Position numbers and translations under genes: made by a program. Below the pieces are notes generated by a model that was given only the letters and a program-made list of their open reading frames with translations, was not told where the DNA came from and searched no databases. Shown here one piece after another: positions 46,230 through 55,575 of a DNA stretch of 64,000 nt (the first letter of the stretch is position 1; each line of letters starts with the position of its first letter). Location of the stretch: the NCBI GenBank assembly GCA_900314875.1, contig OMWX01000005.1, forward strand, positions 1-64,000, given 5' to 3'. The stretch is from an uncultured Actinomycetes bacterium (GTDB lineage Bacteria > Actinomycetota > Actinomycetes > Actinomycetales > Bifidobacteriaceae).

Positions 46230-47336
46230 TTACTCGTTTTCGGCTTTTTTCGCCTGAGCTTCGAGACGCGCAGCCTCATCAGCCTGAATATCCGAATCGA
46301 TAACCGCCTGAATTTCTCCGTCCAAAACCTGGTCGAGGTTGTAAGCTTTATAACCCGTTCTGTGATCGACAATGCGGTTTTCAGGGAAATTGTACGTGCG
46401 GATTCTTTCGGAACGATCCATCGAACGAACCTGAGAATGTCGCATATCGGCTGCCTCTGCGGCTTCCTGCTCGTGTTTCAGAGCCAGAATACGCGACTTA
46501 AGAACGCGCAAAGCAGCCGCTCGATTCTGAATCTGCGATTTTTCATCCTGCATATTTACGACGATTCCGGTGGGAATATGGGTCATTCGCACGGCAGAAT
46601 ATGTCGTGTTTACGCACTGACCTCCCGGACCGGATGCGCAGAATGTGTCGATTTTCAGATCCTTAGGATCGATTTCGATCTCGTCATTGTCTTCGTCGGC
46701 TTCCGGGAAAACGATAACTGCCGCAGCCGAAGTCTGGATTCGCCCTTGAGATTCGGTTACAGGAATTCGCTGAACTCGGTGAACTCCGCCCTCATATTTT
46801 AAAGATGCCCAAACGCCTTCTGCCGGAGAAGGAGTGCCTTTTGCGCGGAATGCCACCTGAACGTCTTTGACTCCGCCCAGAGGAGTAGCATTCTGGCTCA
46901 TGATTTCAGCCGTCCAGCCGCGTTTTTCCGCATAGCGCATGTACATGCGAAGCAGATCGCCGGCAAACAGAGCAGCCTCCTCGCCGCCCGCGCCCGCTTT
47001 AAGCTCCATAATAGTATCGCGCGAATCGTCAGGGTCTCGCGGAATAAGCGCAGTGTAAAGTTTGTCTTCCAAAGCCGGAATCTTTGCGCCCAAATCCTCA
47101 GCTTCCTGCGCAAACGACGAGTCTTCTTTCGCCAGCTCGTTCGCGACCTGATAATCGGTGCAGGCCTGCTCCCACGATTTATAAGCTTCGACAATCTGTG
47201 CAAGTTCGGCATGACGGCGTCCCAATTTGCGCATTTTTGCAGCATCGGTAACTACGTCGGGCTGCCCCATCTGCTCTTCGATATCCGTGTATTCTTTAAG
47301 GGCAGTCACTGCTGCCGGAAACTTTTTTTCGCTCAC
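46230..47336 (-). CDS. prfA: Peptide chain release factor 1
   Basis: RF1 reads UAA and UAG. The 368-residue protein has the PVT codon-reading tripeptide (192-194, within [19 protein letters not shown]), not the SPF of RF2, and the hydrolysis motif [15 protein letters not shown] with GGQ at 238-240; the Gln is the PrmC target. The N-terminal domain I (1-100) is helical and complete. It lies between rpmE and prmC, the classical order. Confidence 0.97.
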   Translation of the reverse strand: MSEKKFPAAVTALKEYTDIEEQMGQPDVVTDAAKMRKLGRRHAELAQIVEAYKSWEQACTDYQVANELAKEDSSFAQEAEDLGAKIPALEDKLYTALIPRDPDDSRDTIMELKAGAGGEEAALFAGDLLRMYMRYAEKRGWTAEIMSQNATPLGGVKDVQVAFRAKGTPSPAEGVWASLKYEGGVHRVQRIPVTESQGRIQTSAAAVIVFPEADEDNDEIEIDPKDLKIDTFCASGPGGQCVNTTYSAVRMTHIPTGIVVNMQDEKSQIQNRAAALRVLKSRILALKHEQEAAEAADMRHSQVRSMDRSERIRTYNFPENRIVDHRTGYKAYNLDQVLDGEIQAVIDSDIQADEAARLEAQAKKAENE

Positions 47337-47562
47337 AATTTTCCTTAAAATGTCTGATTTTCTGGAATTTCAGCGTTATGATTTCAGCTGTTTAATTTTG
47401 CTTTGCCTGATTTTGCTTTTATTTTGCTTTTAATCTGATTCAGATTTGATTTAAGCCGAATTCAAGTCTGTTTTAAGTCGAATATGTTTCAGGGTGCAGA
47501 AAACGCCGACTCGGAACATGTCGGCAAAGAACATGTCCGCAAGCCGGCGCAAAAGAATACAG

Positions 47563-47772
47563 CTACTTTTTCTTGCCGTAACGGGCCTCGAAACGAGCCA
47601 CGCGGCCGCCGGTATCGAGAATCTTCTGTTTTCCGGTGTAGAACGGGTGACACTTTGAACACACATCGGCCGTAATGTGACCGGCCTGTACTGTAGAACG
47701 CGTCACGAAAGTATTGCCGCAAGAGCAGACGACTTCGGTAGGCACATATTCGGGATGAATACCCTGTTTCAT
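47563..47772 (-). CDS. rpmE: 50S ribosomal protein L31, zinc form
   Basis: The 69-residue protein [20 protein letters not shown] ends [26 protein letters not shown]. Cys16, Cys18, Cys37 and Cys40 (CSC and CSKC) form the zinc site, so this is the C+ form. AGGAGA precedes the ATG. It is 226 bases upstream of prfA; the spacer holds only TTTTGCTTT-like and ACATGTCSGCAA-like degenerate repeats. Confidence 0.96.
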   Translation of the reverse strand: MKQGIHPEYVPTEVVCSCGNTFVTRSTVQAGHITADVCSKCHPFYTGKQKILDTGGRVARFEARYGKKK

Positions 47773-47967
47773 TTTAATCTCCTGGGAAATCGGATTTCAG
47801 CCGGGTCGCCTTGCCTTTGTTTTTGCAGATTTGCAATTTCAAACCCGCATATACGCGACAGACGTGAACCGGCATAACTGATACAAGTTTAATAACCCGG
47901 CACATAAAATTCAAGTCAGAAAATTTCACGGCCGCCGCGCCGCAGATTCGCCTTAAAAGATAAAAAG

Positions 47968-48041
47968 TGGGGCCTCCGGGACTTGAACCCGGGACCAACG
48001 CCTTATAAGAGCGCTGCTCTGACCGACTGAGCTAAGGCCCC
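47968..48041 (-). tRNA. tRNA-Ile (anticodon TAT)
   Basis: The 74-base gene folds fully: acceptor GGGGCCT with AGGCCCC and discriminator A, D-arm GCTC/GAGC, anticodon arm GCGCT-CTTATAA-GGCGT, T-arm CCGGG-TTCAAGT-CCCGG. The anticodon is TAT, which reads AUA directly. Most bacteria read AUA with a CAT tRNA modified to lysidine. CCA is not encoded; CTTTTTA follows on the 3' side and may serve as its terminator. Confidence 0.95.
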
Positions 48042-48292
48042 GTTTGAATTTCGCAGAACCGTTCTTTAAATCAAATTCAAACCTATCAGATGATATCACA
48101 TTCTCGCGCCTTTGCCGAACGCGCCGCGCAGGCCGCCCGATTAACGCCGCATTGCAAAATATTTCAGGCTGACATCCTTGCACGCCAAAGCAGCTGTTCT
48201 CGTCAAAAAAGCGCATAAAATAGACTGCAATGCTGCAATAAAAGAGCATACGCGCAAAACTGAACAAAACATCAACAAAACAGAAGAGCAAA

Positions 48293-49585
48293 ATGAGAGA
48301 AACTAAAGAAAACCCGGGCGGAAAACTGCTTTCGCGCGACGTCGTCCTCGTAATGACCGCAGGTTTTTGCTATATGGCCTGTTCGATGATCGGAATATCG
48401 CTGACTGCGGGATTTGCAGCCGAACTGGGCGCCTCCCCGTCAGCAACGGGCGCCATTGCGGCTTCCATGAGTTTTATTTCGCTTTTCTGCCGACCGTTTG
48501 CGGGCATTCTTTCGGACAAATTCTCCAAACGCGCGGTTGCCTGGGGTTCGTCTTCGCTGCTTCTCGCCGCAAACATCGGATGCTGCTTCGCAAAAACGCC
48601 GCTGTTTTTAACGATTTGCAGAACAGTGAACGGCGTCGGATTTTCAGTCATATCAGTATGCATTGCGACATGGATGACCATGATGATCCCCATTTCGCGA
48701 ATGGGCGCGGGCATGGGATTATACGGGACAATCAACGCGCTGGCAATGGCAATCGGCCCAGCTGCGGCAATAAAAATACAGTCGTCATTCGGATACCGCG
48801 CTTCATTTGCGTTTGCCGCAGCGCTTATTTTTGCCGAAACGCTGATCGTCATGTTTATCAAAAACGGAGGCTCTCCCGTCGGCAAAACAGCCGGACAGAC
48901 AGCAGCCGGCAAGGCAAAAACCTCCTCTCCTCTCGCAAATTCCGACCAAAATCCAAATCAAAACCCAAATCATGATTCATATCAGGCTTCTAATCAAAAA
49001 ACCGCAAAGAAAATCAGAAAACCGGCTTTCCTGATTCCCAATGTGATTGAAGCAGCGCTTATTTTCATGATTTTTTCCGTGCCTTATTTTTCCACGCAGG
49101 CATTCGTCGTCACATACATCGCCGCAAAACATTCGCCGGCCGACGCGGGATTGTTTTTTCCCTGCTATGCGATAACTTTGCTGCTTATTCGAATATTTTT
49201 CCGCAACGCGTTTGACAGACATTCATTCACATTTTTCGTATTCGCATGCGGATTTTCGATGATTGCATCTCTTCTGTTCTTAAACTCTGCGGCAAACAGC
49301 GCGATTCTCGCCGTCGGAGCATTTTTCATGGCCTGCGCTTACGGAGTGATGAGCTCGGTCACTCAGTCGAAAATGATTGAATTTGCAGGAATCGAACATT
49401 CGGGACAGGCAAACTCGACATATTATATCGCGGTTGACTTCGGAATGATTATCGGTCCTTTTATCACCGGACTTATTTACGGTTCGGCCGGAATAGACAG
49501 GATTTACCCGATTCTTGTCGCGATTATTCCGGCAGCGATGATTGTTCATTTCGCTTTTGTGAATTCAGGCAGCAAAAAAGCATAA
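48293..49585 (+). CDS. MFS efflux transporter
   Basis: 430 residues with 12 predicted membrane helices in two halves, joined by a polar central loop (about 195-245) that has an Asn/Gln-rich run (NSDQNPNQNPNHDSYQASNQ). The conserved loop after helix 2 is GILSDKFSKRAVAWGSS, a variant of the MFS GxLaDrxGrr motif. Relatives with this organisation are drug or metabolite exporters; the substrate cannot be told. It stands alone after tRNA-Ile on the opposite strand, with a 251-base gap in which I see no other gene. Confidence 0.88.
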   Translation: MRETKENPGGKLLSRDVVLVMTAGFCYMACSMIGISLTAGFAAELGASPSATGAIAASMSFISLFCRPFAGILSDKFSKRAVAWGSSSLLLAANIGCCFAKTPLFLTICRTVNGVGFSVISVCIATWMTMMIPISRMGAGMGLYGTINALAMAIGPAAAIKIQSSFGYRASFAFAAALIFAETLIVMFIKNGGSPVGKTAGQTAAGKAKTSSPLANSDQNPNQNPNHDSYQASNQKTAKKIRKPAFLIPNVIEAALIFMIFSVPYFSTQAFVVTYIAAKHSPADAGLFFPCYAITLLLIRIFFRNAFDRHSFTFFVFACGFSMIASLLFLNSAANSAILAVGAFFMACAYGVMSSVTQSKMIEFAGIEHSGQANSTYYIAVDFGMIIGPFITGLIYGSAGIDRIYPILVAIIPAAMIVHFAFVNSGSKKA

Positions 49586-49757
49586 CAAAATGTCACAGCA
49601 GAAAAAGCACAGACTCGCAATTTGCCGCAGATTTGCAGAATGTATCAGACTTTACAAACACACCAGATTCGCGGAACATCAGATTCGCGGAATGCGAAAA
49701 AAAGCAATAAAAGGTAGAATTATAAATCACCGAAAAACACGCCGAAAGGAAACGGAC

Positions 49758-50162
49758 ATGGTTGTTCTGAATGACGAAATGAAGAAAATGCTGGCAAACA
49801 ATCTGGCTTATATTGCCACGGTTGACGAGCAGGGCAATCCGAATATCGGCCCGAAAATCAGCGTTCATCTGCTTGACGATTCGCATATTATTTATTACGA
49901 ACGCACGGGCGGACAGCATTTCCGCAATCTTACGGCCAATCAGAAAATGGTTATCGGAGTTTCCAATGAAGAAACAATGAAAGGATTTCGTTTTCACGGA
50001 ACGATTGTTTTGCATAAGGACGACCAAATTTTCAAGGACGCGGTCGACTATGCGGATCAGCGAGGGCTTAAACGTCCGAAAGTCGTCCCCGAAATGACCG
50101 TGACCCGCGTGGATTACCTGGATGCGGGCGCGAAAGCCGGAACAATCTGCATGCAGGACTGA
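49758..50162 (+). CDS. Pyridoxamine 5'-phosphate oxidase-fold protein
   Basis: The ATG at 49758 follows AAGGA and gives 134 residues: MVVLNDEMKKMLANNLAYIA, then TVDEQGNPNIGPKISVHLLD. This is the split-barrel FMN-binding fold of small PNPOx-like proteins; the NPNIGPK segment and the ERTGGQHFRNLTANQKM region are typical. Such proteins are flavin- or F420-dependent reductases or flavin carriers, not the B6 biosynthetic PdxH itself. No catalytic residue can be named with certainty. It is 172 bases after the MFS gene, a spacer with repeated AGATTCGCGGAA. Confidence 0.85.
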   Translation: MVVLNDEMKKMLANNLAYIATVDEQGNPNIGPKISVHLLDDSHIIYYERTGGQHFRNLTANQKMVIGVSNEETMKGFRFHGTIVLHKDDQIFKDAVDYADQRGLKRPKVVPEMTVTRVDYLDAGAKAGTICMQD

Positions 50163-50420
50163 CTTCGCACATTTGAAATCAAAAAATAATACAAAAAATA
50201 ACGGCAGACAGCGGACGGAAACCGTAATCCCGCGCATACTGTACCATTGCGTTAATAACCTGTTAAAACGGCTCTTCAATTTGGTGTTTGCGAGCTGCAA
50301 TGTTTGCAAACTTTGAGACGGTCTGCAGACTTTTGTCACTGTTTGCAGACTTTGAAACTGTGCGATTTGAACTGCAAAAATTTAAACTGCAAAAATCAAG
50401 ACAATCGGAAAGAGGCAAAA

Positions 50421-51197
50421 ATGGAAGAGAACAATTTCGGCAACCCCGCCGACAATCCTGCTGCAGACAATTCTGCGCAGGAAATGCCGAATTTCACCCA
50501 AACGCAGCAGACAGCGCAGACAAATGCGGCTTCTTATTCTTACGGAACGGTTCCGCCTGCAGGCATATATGCGAACGGTGCGATTCCCGCGGGACAGCCG
50601 ATTTTCCCGAATCCTTATATCCAGCAAAAGAAATCGCCCTCAACCGCATTAAGCATTATTGCGATCGTCATCAGCATTTTCGCGATAGGCATTTCCGTAT
50701 TTTCGATAGTGATTTCCTGCGGAACATATGCAAAGCTGCAAGATGACGAAAAGCAGCTCTCAAGAACTTTCGGATACAACATCGACGGTCCTTTCGCGAA
50801 TGATTACGAATCGTCTCAGAAGGTTGACGAAAACGAAGCCGACTTTAACGGAATTCACATAAAACTCATCGATTTGAAGAAAAACAGCGACAACACCGTA
50901 ACGGTTAATTACGAAACGACAAATATTTCAAGCAGCGAAAAAAGCGCATTTAACACAATGATGGTAAGCACTTCACAAAACGATGCGGAGCTGGATTTTG
51001 AAGACAGCTCTTATATAGATCCTGACTCTTTCAATGAAGAAAGCGGGGATTTTGACTGGCATGTTCTTCAGCCGAATGAGTCAAAAAATGAAAGCGAAAC
51101 CTTTGCTTTGAAAGACGGCAAATCTGACGTGACTGTAACCGTTTACGATTTCATGACCAGCAAAACAAGAATAATGCACGAATACAAAATTTCGTAA
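50421..51197 (+). CDS. Membrane-anchored DUF5067/DUF4352-like protein
   Basis: The ATG at 50421 (AGAGG upstream) gives 258 residues. A cytoplasmic Asn/Pro/Ala-rich N terminus (1-65) leads to one or two membrane helices (about 73-100, STALSIIAIVISIFAIGISV). The extracellular part (about 130-258) resembles DUF5067/DUF4352 immunoglobulin-like domains: FNGIHIKLIDLKKNSDNTVT then VNYETTNISSSEKSAF. Such proteins are common in bifidobacteria and lactobacilli and are thought to act at the cell surface; the role is unknown. A clear intrinsic terminator follows at 51237-51270. Confidence 0.75.
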   Translation: MEENNFGNPADNPAADNSAQEMPNFTQTQQTAQTNAASYSYGTVPPAGIYANGAIPAGQPIFPNPYIQQKKSPSTALSIIAIVISIFAIGISVFSIVISCGTYAKLQDDEKQLSRTFGYNIDGPFANDYESSQKVDENEADFNGIHIKLIDLKKNSDNTVTVNYETTNISSSEKSAFNTMMVSTSQNDAELDFEDSSYIDPDSFNEESGDFDWHVLQPNESKNESETFALKDGKSDVTVTVYDFMTSKTRIMHEYKIS

Positions 51198-51236
51198 ACC
51201 AGCGCGAAAACTGCGCAAAAAACGCAAAAGACAAAG

Positions 51237-51270
51237 AGACGGCCGGCTGATATATTGCCTGCCGTCTTTT
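51237..51270 (+). terminator. Intrinsic terminator before ettA
   Basis: AGACGGC pairs with GCCGTCT (51237-51243 and 51261-51267), extended after one mismatch by GGC/GCC, and TTTT follows. It ends the DUF5067-like gene. Confidence 0.85.
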
Positions 51271-51341
51271 GCTTATAGCGGGCGACATATAGAATAATTA
51301 TCAATGTATTAAAGCGATTTGAACATAAGGACGGTAAACCG

Positions 51342-53021
51342 TTGGCTGAATTCATTTATCAGATGATAAAAGCGCGAAAAGCCTATGGCGAGCGCGTGAT
51401 TCTTGACGATGTGACGTTAAGTTTTCTGCCGGGAGCAAAAATCGGCGTTGTCGGTCCGAACGGAATGGGAAAGTCCACTCTGCTGAAAATCATGGCCGGA
51501 CTGGACACGGTTTCCAACGGCGAAGCGGGTCTTACTCCGGGATACACGGTCGGGATTCTTCAGCAGGAACCGCCGCTGGATGAAGACAAAACAGTAGGCG
51601 AAAACATTCGCATGGCTTACGGCGAATTAACGCAGAAAATCGACCGTTTCAATGCAATCGGCGAAGAGATGGCAGATCCTGAAGCGGATTATGATGCGCT
51701 GATGGCCGAAATGGGCAAGCTGCAGGAAGAAATCGATGCGGCAAACGGCTGGGACATCGATTCGCAGCTTGAGCAGGCTATGGACGCTTTGCAGTGTCCT
51801 GATCCGGATTCTCCCGTTTCCGTGCTTTCAGGAGGAGAACGCCGACGCGTTGCGCTTTGCAAGCTTTTGCTCGAGGCTCCTGATTTGCTGCTTCTCGACG
51901 AGCCTACCAACCATTTGGACGCAGAGTCGATTTTGTGGCTGGAAAAGTTCCTGCATACGTATCCGGGAGCGGTTTTGGCCGTTACTCACGACCGTTACTT
52001 CCTCGATAATGTCGCAGAATGGATCTGCGAGGTCGATCGCGGACATCTTTATCCGTATCAGGGCAATTATTCCACTTATTTGGAGACGAAGGAGAAACGT
52101 CTGGAGGTTCAGGGACAGAAGGATGCCAAGCTTGCCAAGAGACTGCGCAGCGAGCTGGAATGGGTGCGTTCTTCGCCCAAGGCACGTCAGGCTAAGAACA
52201 AGGCACGTCTGGAAAGATACGATCAGATGGAAGCCGAAGCGCGCAACTCCAAGAAACTTGATTTTGCGGAAATTCAGATTCCGCCCGGTCCTCGCATGGG
52301 TTCGAAAGTTCTTGAAGCCGAGCATTTGCATAAAGCGTTCGGCGACCGCGTTCTGATTGATGATTTGAGCTTTACTCTGCCGCGAAACGGCATTGTCGGA
52401 GTTATCGGTCCGAACGGAGTGGGAAAGTCGACTTTGTTCAAGACGATTGTCGGACTTGAAGAGCTTACGTCCGGTTCGCTGGAAATCGGCGACACGGTTA
52501 AAGTTTCTTATGTAGATCAGAATCGCGCCGGAATCGACCCGAACAAGAATCTTTGGGAAGCTGTTTCCGACGGCAATGATTATATCGAGGTCGGCGGAGT
52601 TGAAATCCCCACGCGCGCCTACGTGGCCAGCTTCGGATTCAAGGGTTCCGACCAGCAGAAGCTTGCCGGAGTTTTGTCCGGAGGAGAACGCAACAGACTT
52701 AATCTTGCTCTGACTTTGAAGCAGGGCGGCAATCTGCTTCTTCTCGACGAGCCCACCAACGATTTGGATGTAGAAACCCTCGAAAGCCTTGAAAATGCGC
52801 TTCTTGTATTCCCGGGCTGCGCTGTGGTTATTTCTCACGATCGCTGGTTCCTCGACAGAATCGCCACGCATATCCTGGCTTGGGAGGGCGACGACGAGAA
52901 TCCCGCGCGCTGGTATTGGTTCGAAGGAAACTTCCAGGCGTATCAGGAGAACAAGATTGCGCGTCTGGGCGAGGAAGCTGCCAAGCCTCACCGTCTGCAC
53001 AGAAAGCTGACGCGCGACTAG
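51342..53021 (+). CDS. ettA: Energy-dependent translational throttle protein EttA
   Basis: An ABC-F ATPase (559 residues) that binds the ribosomal E site and gates the first peptide bond by ADP/ATP ratio. It has two ATPase domains, each with Walker A (GPNGMGKST, GPNGVGKST), signature (LSGGERRRVALCK, LSGGERNRLNLAL) and Walker B (LLLDEPTNHLD, LLLDEPTNDLD), and the arm of the first domain (about 95-140). The interdomain linker has RSELEWVRSSPKARQAKNKA, typical for EttA. No membrane segment is present. The start is TTG at 51342 with AAGGACGG upstream. Confidence 0.96.
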   Translation: MAEFIYQMIKARKAYGERVILDDVTLSFLPGAKIGVVGPNGMGKSTLLKIMAGLDTVSNGEAGLTPGYTVGILQQEPPLDEDKTVGENIRMAYGELTQKIDRFNAIGEEMADPEADYDALMAEMGKLQEEIDAANGWDIDSQLEQAMDALQCPDPDSPVSVLSGGERRRVALCKLLLEAPDLLLLDEPTNHLDAESILWLEKFLHTYPGAVLAVTHDRYFLDNVAEWICEVDRGHLYPYQGNYSTYLETKEKRLEVQGQKDAKLAKRLRSELEWVRSSPKARQAKNKARLERYDQMEAEARNSKKLDFAEIQIPPGPRMGSKVLEAEHLHKAFGDRVLIDDLSFTLPRNGIVGVIGPNGVGKSTLFKTIVGLEELTSGSLEIGDTVKVSYVDQNRAGIDPNKNLWEAVSDGNDYIEVGGVEIPTRAYVASFGFKGSDQQKLAGVLSGGERNRLNLALTLKQGGNLLLLDEPTNDLDVETLESLENALLVFPGCAVVISHDRWFLDRIATHILAWEGDDENPARWYWFEGNFQAYQENKIARLGEEAAKPHRLHRKLTRD

Positions 53022-53089
53022 GATTTTCGGCAGTCTGAAATAAATAAGCAGTCTGAAAATTCAGGCAAACGTTTAAAAGATTAAGATTC

Positions 53090-53136
53090 AGGCAGGTTTT
53101 GCAAATGCGCAAAGCATATGCGAGATCTGCCTTTTT
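53090..53136 (+). terminator. Intrinsic terminator after ettA
   Basis: AGGCAG (53090-53095) pairs with CTGCCT (53127-53132), with a further TGCGC/GCATATGCGA hairpin inside, and TTTTTG follows. It lies 69 bases after the ettA stop in a 288-base spacer without any other feature than a repeated GCAGTCTGAAA. Confidence 0.65.
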
Positions 53137-53309
53137 GTTAAATAAAATCTGCTTGCAAGAAGATGAAACAAGTAAATCGGGCTGACACATAAAGCGAAGA
53201 CATGAGGCAAAGACAAAAAAAGCGCAAAATCAAATATTTTCCGGGCATTGCGTCCGATACAATCTCAATAACATAAAAAGACATCCTAAACAGCGTCGAG
53301 AGGGCAAAA

Positions 53310-54362
53310 ATGTCGAAGAACATTGCAGAAAACACGGCAGAGAAGAATACAGCAGAGAAGAATACGGCAAATGCAGCTGCAGCGAACGCAAATGCGACGA
53401 ATGCAGACAAAGCAGACAAAAACGCGGCAAAGCAGCCGGAAAGCATTATTTCCGTATTCAATTTTAAGGAAAAAGAAGATTCGGCCGCACCGAATTCGCC
53501 GTCAGATTCTTCCGCAGAAAACAAAACTTTTGCAGACAGCAAAACTTTTACGGGCAAAAGCATTTATTTCCCTACGGGAAAAGTTTACGGCGGCCAGGTT
53601 ATCGCGCAGTCTCTTGTCGCAGCATACAAAACAGTCGAAGACGACCGGCTTCCCAATTCGGTTCACGGATATTTCATGAAGCCCGGCGACATAAAGCAGG
53701 AACTGGATTTTGAAGTCGAAAATCTGCGCGACGGACGTTCGCTGTCCGCAAGACGCGTAAACGTAACACAGCGAAACGGCGCGATTTTCACCGCAATCGC
53801 TTCATTCCAGAAAGACAATCAGAGCGGAGTTGAATTTCAGGACGAAATGCCGCAAAACCTGCCCGAACCCGAAGAGCTTACAAGCGCAAAACAGCTTATG
53901 GAGCCTTACGCGCAATACTCCCCCATGGCAAACTATTATGCGACGCGCTCGCCTTTTGACATAAGACATGTCGGCAACTCGGTAATGCTTGCAAAAGACG
54001 ACAAATCCGCGCAGGAAGACAGCGGAAAGCAGATTGTATGGATGAAAGCCGACGAACAAATAAATGCCGGTCAGATTTACCACCGCGCTCTGCTGGCTTT
54101 GGGCTGCGATCAGATAATGATGGAACCTGTCGTGCGGCGAGCAGGCTTGAGTTTTGCGACAAAAGGCATTTTTTATGCGACAATCGACCATTCTATGTGG
54201 TGGTATGACAGCATTGACATCAACGAATGGCATTTGTATGTTCAAGACACTCCCAAAGCGGGTCACGGACGAGGACTGGGAACTGCAAAAGTTTACGACG
54301 AATCAGGCAAACTGGTTGCCTGCATGGTTCAGGAAGCCATGATTCGCGTTCCCGAAAAATAA
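53310..54362 (+). CDS. tesB: Acyl-CoA thioesterase II
   Basis: A double-hotdog thioesterase (350 residues) that hydrolyses acyl-CoA to free acid and CoA. The core starts near residue 75 (YFPTGKVYGGQVIAQSLVAA) and includes NSVHGYFMKPGDIKQELDFE, RSLSARRVNVTQRNGAIFTA, and the second domain with IDHSMWWYD and the C-terminal GLGTAKVYDESGKLVACMVQ, where Gln is part of the Asp-Thr/Ser-Gln active site. The first 70 residues are low-complexity (AEKNTAEKNTANAAAANAN), so the protein is about 60 residues longer than E. coli TesB (286). GAGAGG precedes the ATG. It is convergent with the next gene, 18 bases away. Confidence 0.9.
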   Translation: MSKNIAENTAEKNTAEKNTANAAAANANATNADKADKNAAKQPESIISVFNFKEKEDSAAPNSPSDSSAENKTFADSKTFTGKSIYFPTGKVYGGQVIAQSLVAAYKTVEDDRLPNSVHGYFMKPGDIKQELDFEVENLRDGRSLSARRVNVTQRNGAIFTAIASFQKDNQSGVEFQDEMPQNLPEPEELTSAKQLMEPYAQYSPMANYYATRSPFDIRHVGNSVMLAKDDKSAQEDSGKQIVWMKADEQINAGQIYHRALLALGCDQIMMEPVVRRAGLSFATKGIFYATIDHSMWWYDSIDINEWHLYVQDTPKAGHGRGLGTAKVYDESGKLVACMVQEAMIRVPEK

Positions 54363-54380
54363 ACAGCAGAAATAAAGCAG

Positions 54381-55343
54381 CTATTTCTTCTTCGGCTTCG
54401 CGCTGAGCGCTTTTACAAGCTTTGCAACGGTTATCTGACCTTTTGCCGGCAGATAACGCTCATCTTCCTCTTTAATGTCCGGATCGGGAATGCAGCATAT
54501 TTCCGCCGGACATTCGGGATGAATGAACTCGTCTTCCTTATACTGTTTTTTAAGCCACTGCGCCAAAGATTCGTTCGAATGAAAAACAAGCATATTCGAA
54601 TCGCCGGTCAAGGTTGAAATTTCGCCGTAAACCGGATAATCCAAATTACGTTCTGCCGCTTCTTTAATGCGCGATGCCGCGCTGCTGAGCTCCGTTTTGC
54701 CGTTCTGCTCTGCCTTGCTCGAATCATCGAAGGAATCCAGAAGAGCAAACAGTCCGCGATATGCAAAAATCGGGTTTTTCTTCACATTTGAACGCGCGTA
54801 AACGCTTGTGACATACCATGCCTGAGGGTCTGCCGCAACATTCTTGTTCGGCTGATTTTTCTTCCAATTCTTGGTTTTTCGCACGTCGGTAATAGGCGGT
54901 TCGCCTGCTTTTACGATACCGGCTTCGACTCTCTCGCCTATTTTGCTCCACAAATCGCGAGCATCCTTGAATCTGCGGGCATTCCCCGAACCGTCAGCCG
55001 AGCGGTGAGCCGCGTTTTTCGCCAGCGTTTCCAAGGAAATCGAAGGATAATCTTTAATATCTTCAGCTGATGAAGCTCCGGTTTCTAAAATTTCAGTTGA
55101 ACCGGCTGTTCCGGTTTTGCGCTTTCCTGCTGCGTCATCATCTGAAAAAGGATTGTTTCCGTCCAAAATATCGATAATATCTACAAAAAGATTGCGTCTG
55201 TTGCGAACATACCTGTCTGTTGCCAAAGGATACTGCTCATATTCAGGGTAAATATGCGCATAAGAAAGCCCTGCCTCGGCGTCGAAAAACAACAGCGCGA
55301 TATCTTTGCTCGCGGGCACAGCATGAAGTTCGTATCTTGACAT
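54381..55343 (-). CDS. Unrecognised protein, leaderless start likely
   Basis: The frame is open to 55448, but the ATG at 55343 follows a perfect TATAAT box (55350-55355) by six bases, so the message probably begins at the ATG. The 320-residue product begins MSRYELHAVPASKDIALLFF. It is soluble and acidic and ends Lys-rich (AKLVKALSAKPKKK). It contains YPEYEQYPLATDRYVRNRRN and PEIC-like segments but no motif I can assign. The DIDILDGNNPFSDDDAAGKR region is low in complexity. It is convergent with tesB and divergent from the glycosyltransferase gene. Confidence 0.7.
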   Translation of the reverse strand: MSRYELHAVPASKDIALLFFDAEAGLSYAHIYPEYEQYPLATDRYVRNRRNLFVDIIDILDGNNPFSDDDAAGKRKTGTAGSTEILETGASSAEDIKDYPSISLETLAKNAAHRSADGSGNARRFKDARDLWSKIGERVEAGIVKAGEPPITDVRKTKNWKKNQPNKNVAADPQAWYVTSVYARSNVKKNPIFAYRGLFALLDSFDDSSKAEQNGKTELSSAASRIKEAAERNLDYPVYGEISTLTGDSNMLVFHSNESLAQWLKKQYKEDEFIHPECPAEICCIPDPDIKEEDERYLPAKGQITVAKLVKALSAKPKKK

Positions 55344-55349
55344 AGATAC

Positions 55350-55355
55350 ATTATA
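55350..55355 (-). promoter_or_regulatory. TATAAT box for a leaderless gene
   Basis: A perfect -10 hexamer on the minus strand, preceded by TGTAC, ends six bases before the ATG at 55343. No -35 box of quality is visible at 16-18 bases. The transcription start would fall at or beside the A of the start codon. Confidence 0.55.
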
Positions 55356-55575
55356 GTACACAGACAAAGCGCAATGATAAAGACTTATCGCAGACTCGTT
55401 TGCAATACTGCACAAAAACCAGACAACAGAACCAAATAACAGAATCAAAACGACAGAATCCGGGCAACAGAAATCAGACAGAAAGAATCATACAAGAAAA
55501 ATTGCGAGAAAAATCATGCCGAATCCTTTGTCCGGCCGATTAAACCCGGCCTGAAACTGCATTAAAATTGAGAAT

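Noticed and set aside
51828..53000. 390-codon minus-strand frame opposite ettA
   Set aside because: EttA has all ABC-F motifs; the antisense frame is a by-product.
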